A stretch of DNA of 15,054 bases from an uncultured Microbacterium sp. (GTDB lineage Bacteria; Actinomycetota; Actinomycetes; Actinomycetales; Microbacteriaceae). Under the pieces are notes generated by a model. That model did not search any database. It saw only the letters and a list, made by a program, of their open reading frames with translations, and was not told the DNA's origin. Shown piece by piece: positions 12,196 to 15,054 of this stretch. The DNA lies in contig CALANM010000087.1 of assembly GCA_937926065.1 (NCBI GenBank), positions 1 to 15,054 of the forward strand, read 5' to 3'. Position 1 is the first letter of the stretch. Each line of letters begins with the position of its first letter. Position numbers and translations under genes: made by a program.

Positions 12196-13202
12196 CCGAG
12201 CTCACGATGGGAAAGGCTCTCGGCGCCGGTCTGCACAGGGCGATGGCCGACGATGACCGCGTGGTCGTCATGGGTGAGGACATCGGGCGCCTCGGCGGTG
12301 TCTTCCGCATCACCGACGGTCTGCTCGACCGGTTCGGCGCCGCGCGTGTGATCGACACTCCGCTCGCGGAGTCGGGCATCGTGGGCACCGCCGTCGGTCT
12401 CGCCTTCCGCGGGTACCGGCCCGTCGTCGAGATCCAGTTCGACGGATTCGTGTACCCCGCCTTCGACCAGATCGTGTGCCAGGTGGCGAAGCTCCATTAC
12501 CGCACACGCGGCAACGTGAAGATGCCGATCACGATCCGCATCCCGTGGGCCGGCGGCGTCGGGGCCGCCGAGCATCATTCGGAGTCGCCCGAGGCGTACT
12601 TCGTCCACACGTCAGGGCTCCGGGTGGTCGCCGTCTCCAACCCGCAGGACGCCTACACGATGCTGCGCCAGGCGATCGCCTGCGACGACCCAGTCGTGTT
12701 CTTCGAGCCCAAGCGCCTGTACCACACCAAAGGCGAGGTGGACCTTGACGCCGACATCGCCGACGCGCCCCCGATGGGCGTCGCCCGGGTGGTGCGCGAA
12801 GGGTCGGACGTGACGCTCCTGACGTACGGATCGCAGGTCATGACTGCGCTGGATGCTGCGGCGGCCGCCGAGGACGAGGGCGTGTCCATCGAGGTGATCG
12901 ACCTGCGCTCGATCTCACCGGTCGACTACGCGACGGTGACGGCTTCAGTGCGCAAGACCGGGCGCGTCGTCGTGACGCACGAGGCTGCGCGCGAGGCGGG
13001 CGTCGGCGCCGAGCTGATCGCGAGCATCACGGAGAAGTGCTTCCACTACCTCGAGGCCGCTCCGCTGCGGGTGACCGGCCATGACATCCCGTACCCCCCG
13101 GCGAAGCTCGAGAAGCACCACATCCCAGACCTGGACCGCATCCTCGACGCGGTCGACTGCGTGCTCGACCGGCCCAGCAGCTATTCGGAGGTCGCGCCGT
13201 GA
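12192..13202 (+). CDS. bkdB: Branched-chain 2-oxoacid dehydrogenase E1 beta subunit
   Basis: This 336-aa transketolase-like partner of E1 alpha completes the ThDP site. E60 in DTPLAESGI is the conserved glutamate that activates ThDP, and the active-site loop AEHHSES supplies H128 and H129. SPEAYF (132-137) and FFEPKRLY (170-177) match branched-chain E1 beta (compare SPEAFF and FFEPK-LY of mammalian BCKDHB, from memory) rather than pyruvate dehydrogenase, which has other residues there. This is the best sequence argument for the substrate of the complex. Start and stop both overlap neighbours by 4 bp (ATGA with bkdA, GTGA with bkdC), implying tight translational coupling and equal subunit supply. 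Pyruvate or acetoin use cannot be fully excluded. Confidence 0.93.
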   Translation: MTELTMGKALGAGLHRAMADDDRVVVMGEDIGRLGGVFRITDGLLDRFGAARVIDTPLAESGIVGTAVGLAFRGYRPVVEIQFDGFVYPAFDQIVCQVAKLHYRTRGNVKMPITIRIPWAGGVGAAEHHSESPEAYFVHTSGLRVVAVSNPQDAYTMLRQAIACDDPVVFFEPKRLYHTKGEVDLDADIADAPPMGVARVVREGSDVTLLTYGSQVMTALDAAAAAEDEGVSIEVIDLRSISPVDYATVTASVRKTGRVVVTHEAAREAGVGAELIASITEKCFHYLEAAPLRVTGHDIPYPPAKLEKHHIPDLDRILDAVDCVLDRPSSYSEVAP

Positions 13203-14605
13203 TCGCCGAGTTCCGTCTTCCCGACCTCGGTGAGGGCCTTCCCGAGGCGGAGATCGTGCAGTGGCTCGTCTCTCCCGGGGACACTGTCGCGCTCAATCAG
13301 ACCATCGCCGAGGTCGAGACGGCGAAGGCGATCGTCGAACTGCCGTCGCCCTTCGCCGGAGAGGTCGTCGAGCTTCGGCACGCCGCCGGCGACGTCGTGC
13401 CGGTGGGGGAGCCGATCATCCTCTTCCGCGTCGAGCAGGGCGGTGAGGCTGACCCGCAGGACGATGCGGACCGCACCGCCGCGGCGCACCCCGCCTCCGA
13501 CGCCGCTGCGGCACCCGAGGCCGCCGACCCGCCGAACCTCGTCGGCTATGGCGCAGCACCGCGATCCGGCGGCCGTCCGCAGCGCCGGGCGCGCACAGGC
13601 TCGCGCCCTGCCTCCACCCACGCGACCGCCGTCATCGATTCCGCGCCGCACGACGTCGTCGCGCCTGCACCGCCCCGCGAGACCCGGCACGAGCGCCCGC
13701 GGTCCACGCCTCCGGTGCGCAAGCTGGCCAAAGACCTGGGCGTCGACCTCGCGCTCGTCGAGGCCTCGGGGGTGTCGGGCATCATCTCGCGCGCGGACGT
13801 CGAGGCATATGCCCAGCGCGTCGGTCTCGCTCCCGGCTCCGCCGCGGCACGCGCCTCCGGGACCCCGGCCCGCCAGGTCGAGGCCGCGATGCCGGGCGAC
13901 GGCGAGCGCGAGACGCGGATCCCGATCCGCGGCGTGCGCAAGGCGACCGCCGCCGCCATGGTGAGCAGCGCCTTCACGGCGCCGCACGTGACGACGTTCC
14001 TGACGATCGATGTCTCGGCCACGATGGCCCTCATCGAGAGCCTCCGTGACGACCGCCGCCTCGCCGGGCACCGCATCGGCGTGCTCGCGGTGGCCGCGAA
14101 GGCCGTGTGCCTCGCGCTGCTGCGGCATCCGGAGCTCAACTCCCGCTGGGATGAAGGAGCGGGAGAGATCGTCCAGTATCGCTACGTGAACCTCGGGATC
14201 GCCGCCGCGACCGAGCGGGGACTCGTGGTCCCGAACATCAAGGACGCGGACCGGCTCGACCTCGTCGAACTCGCCGACGCCCTGGGGGAGCTTTCGGAGA
14301 CGGCGCGAAGCGGGAGATCGTCGGTCGCCGACCTGACGGGCGGCACCTTCTCGATCACCAACTTCGGCGTCTTCGGAGTCGACTCGGGGACGCCCATCCT
14401 CAACCCCGGCGAGGCGGGCATCCTGGGCCTCGGCGCCGTGCGCCGCCAGCCCTGGGAGCACGAGGGGCGTATCGAGCTGCGCGAGGTCATGACGCTGAGC
14501 CTCTCGTTCGATCACCGTCTCGCCGATGGCGAGCAGGGGTCGCGTTTCCTGCGTGAGGTGGCGGACGTGCTGCGAGAGCCAGGCCGGGCGATGCTCTTGC
14601 GCTGA
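13199..14605 (+). CDS. bkdC: 2-oxoacid dehydrogenase E2, dihydrolipoyl acyltransferase
   Basis: This 468-aa E2 core transfers the acyl group from E1 to coenzyme A. It has one N-terminal lipoyl domain (about 1-78) with lipoylated K43 in VETAKAI. A long Ala/Pro-rich linker follows, then a peripheral-subunit-binding domain (about 170-206: PPVRKLAKDLGVDLALVEASG and beyond), a second linker, and the catalytic domain (about 235-468). The active site HRLADG has H439 and D443. A single lipoyl domain is usual for branched-chain E2; actinobacterial AceF/SucB have more or a different order. It starts with GTG 13199 inside the bkdB stop. No E3 gene follows, so lipoamide dehydrogenase must come from another locus. 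Confidence 0.94.
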   Translation: MIAEFRLPDLGEGLPEAEIVQWLVSPGDTVALNQTIAEVETAKAIVELPSPFAGEVVELRHAAGDVVPVGEPIILFRVEQGGEADPQDDADRTAAAHPASDAAAAPEAADPPNLVGYGAAPRSGGRPQRRARTGSRPASTHATAVIDSAPHDVVAPAPPRETRHERPRSTPPVRKLAKDLGVDLALVEASGVSGIISRADVEAYAQRVGLAPGSAAARASGTPARQVEAAMPGDGERETRIPIRGVRKATAAAMVSSAFTAPHVTTFLTIDVSATMALIESLRDDRRLAGHRIGVLAVAAKAVCLALLRHPELNSRWDEGAGEIVQYRYVNLGIAAATERGLVVPNIKDADRLDLVELADALGELSETARSGRSSVADLTGGTFSITNFGVFGVDSGTPILNPGEAGILGLGAVRRQPWEHEGRIELREVMTLSLSFDHRLADGEQGSRFLREVADVLREPGRAMLLR

Positions 14606-14629
14606 CGAAGCCGGGCGATGGCGCGTCAG
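14602..14629. terminator. Possible bidirectional hairpin between bkdC and the TetR gene
   Basis: CTGACG (14602-14607) can pair with CGTCAG (14624-14629) across 16 bases. Each arm contains the stop codon of one of the two convergent genes. There is no T run, so this is a weak candidate, noted because the gene ends are only 20 bp apart and no better terminator is visible. Confidence 0.25.
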
Positions 14630-15054
14630 ACGGTGAGCGAGGCGACGGCCATGTCGCGGAGGATGCCGTGCAGCCGGGTCTCGTCGGCTGTTCCCCGGGC
14701 CGCACGCACGCTGTGGGGCGTCGAGTTGATCAAGCCCAGGCAGGCGTGTGCCCGCATGCGCAGCTCGTCGTGGGAGCGATCGGGATGGATGCGCTGGAGC
14801 GCGTCGGTCCAGACCGCGACGTACTCGCGCTGCAGGTCCCGCACGGTCGATCGCTGCTCGGGGGTGAGGCTCGCGAGGTCGCGGTCCTGCACGCGGATGA
14901 CGTCGGCGTCAGACAAGGCGAAGTCGACGTGGAAGTCGACGAGGGCGGCAAGCCTCGGGTGTGCGTCGTCGTGCTGTGCGACGACCTCGCGTCCTCCGTG
15001 AAGGAGCCGCTCGCTCACTCCGATGAGGATCTCGGCGAGGAGCGCCTGCTTGTT
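14626..15054 (-). CDS. TetR/AcrR-family regulator, C-terminal part (cut by window edge)
   Basis: The minus-strand frame stays open to the last base, so the N-terminal HTH lies beyond the window. The visible 142 residues include NKQALLAEILIGVSERLL, which looks like the helix after a TetR HTH. Next come DDAHPRLAALVDFHVDFALSDADVIRVQDRD and a C-terminal ligand-domain pattern (LTPEQRSTVRDLQREYVAVW, then RAHACLGLINSTPHSV). This pattern is familiar from TetR proteins near acyl-CoA and branched-chain catabolic genes. A GTG at 15018 is internal, not the start. The gene converges on bkdC with a 20-bp gap. A role in branched-chain acid catabolism is inferred only from position. Confidence 0.85.
   Translation of the reverse strand, partial: NKQALLAEILIGVSERLLHGGREVVAQHDDAHPRLAALVDFHVDFALSDADVIRVQDRDLASLTPEQRSTVRDLQREYVAVWTDALQRIHPDRSHDELRMRAHACLGLINSTPHSVRAARGTADETRLHGILRDMAVASLTV

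Noticed and set aside
13181..14515. A 444-codon minus-strand open frame opposite bkdC
   Set aside because: It is antisense to a well-defined E2 protein and has no domain of its own. High GC at third positions removes stops on the opposite strand.
15016..15018. GTG at 15018 as the start of the TetR-like gene
   Set aside because: The frame continues upstream to the window edge with a plausible TetR helix, and the HTH would be missing if translation began here.
1..15054. tRNA or rRNA genes, CRISPR arrays, insertion sequences, prophage or defence islands
   Set aside because: I saw no cloverleaf-like gene, regularly spaced repeats, transposase motifs or integrase, and composition is uniform throughout.

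Overview
This 15 kb window is high-GC actinobacterial chromosome. Third codon positions are almost all G or C, genes are tightly packed on both strands, and the glgC/glgA pair is divergent, as in Actinobacteria. The style best fits Microbacteriaceae (Microbacterium-like). The genus is inferred from general familiarity, not from a search. I see no phage, insertion sequence, CRISPR array, tRNA or rRNA. Most of the window is ordinary core and accessory metabolism, and I did not find an obviously new defence or biosynthetic system.

Layout: 1-233 (-) is the Pro/Gly/Tyr-rich N-terminus of an unidentified protein cut by the window edge. 321-1031 (+) is fabG, with a MabA-like C-terminus. Three genes then run leftward: glgC (3786-2542), serB (2480-1845) and an alpha/beta hydrolase (1781-1086). 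glgA/glgM (3834-5030, +) diverges from glgC across 47 bp, and an orphan ABC ATPase (5057-5851) follows it. rpmE2 (5980-6231) has its own promoter, a two-hairpin leader and a strong terminator. Next come a membrane-anchored protein of unknown function (6330-7028, +), a DEDDh exonuclease (7870-7037, -) and a divergent second alpha/beta hydrolase (7939-8835, +). A CGNR zinc-finger regulator (9355-8795, -) diverges from an EamA/DMT transporter (9431-10465, +).

The last third is a branched-chain 2-oxoacid dehydrogenase operon. An Lrp/AsnC regulator (10886-10413, -) diverges from bkdA-bkdB-bkdC (11062-14605, +), whose genes overlap by 4 bp through ATGA and GTGA junctions. A TetR-type regulator, truncated by the window end, converges on the operon. 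No E3 (lipoamide dehydrogenase) gene is present here.

The most interesting signals are regulatory. (1) At least seven genes without a leader-borne Shine-Dalgarno site show an actinobacterial -10 box (TAnnnT) exactly 6-7 bp before ATG or GTG, which predicts leaderless mRNAs and fixes their start codons; an eighth has 8 bp. (2) The CGNR/EamA intergenic region holds three phased 9-mer repeats lying over the -10 and start point of a near-consensus promoter. (3) rpmE2 has a structured leader consistent with an L31 autoregulatory RNA. (4) The lrp-bkdA intergenic region carries a perfect 12-bp palindrome and a second TTGC/GCAA element over the bkdA -35 box.
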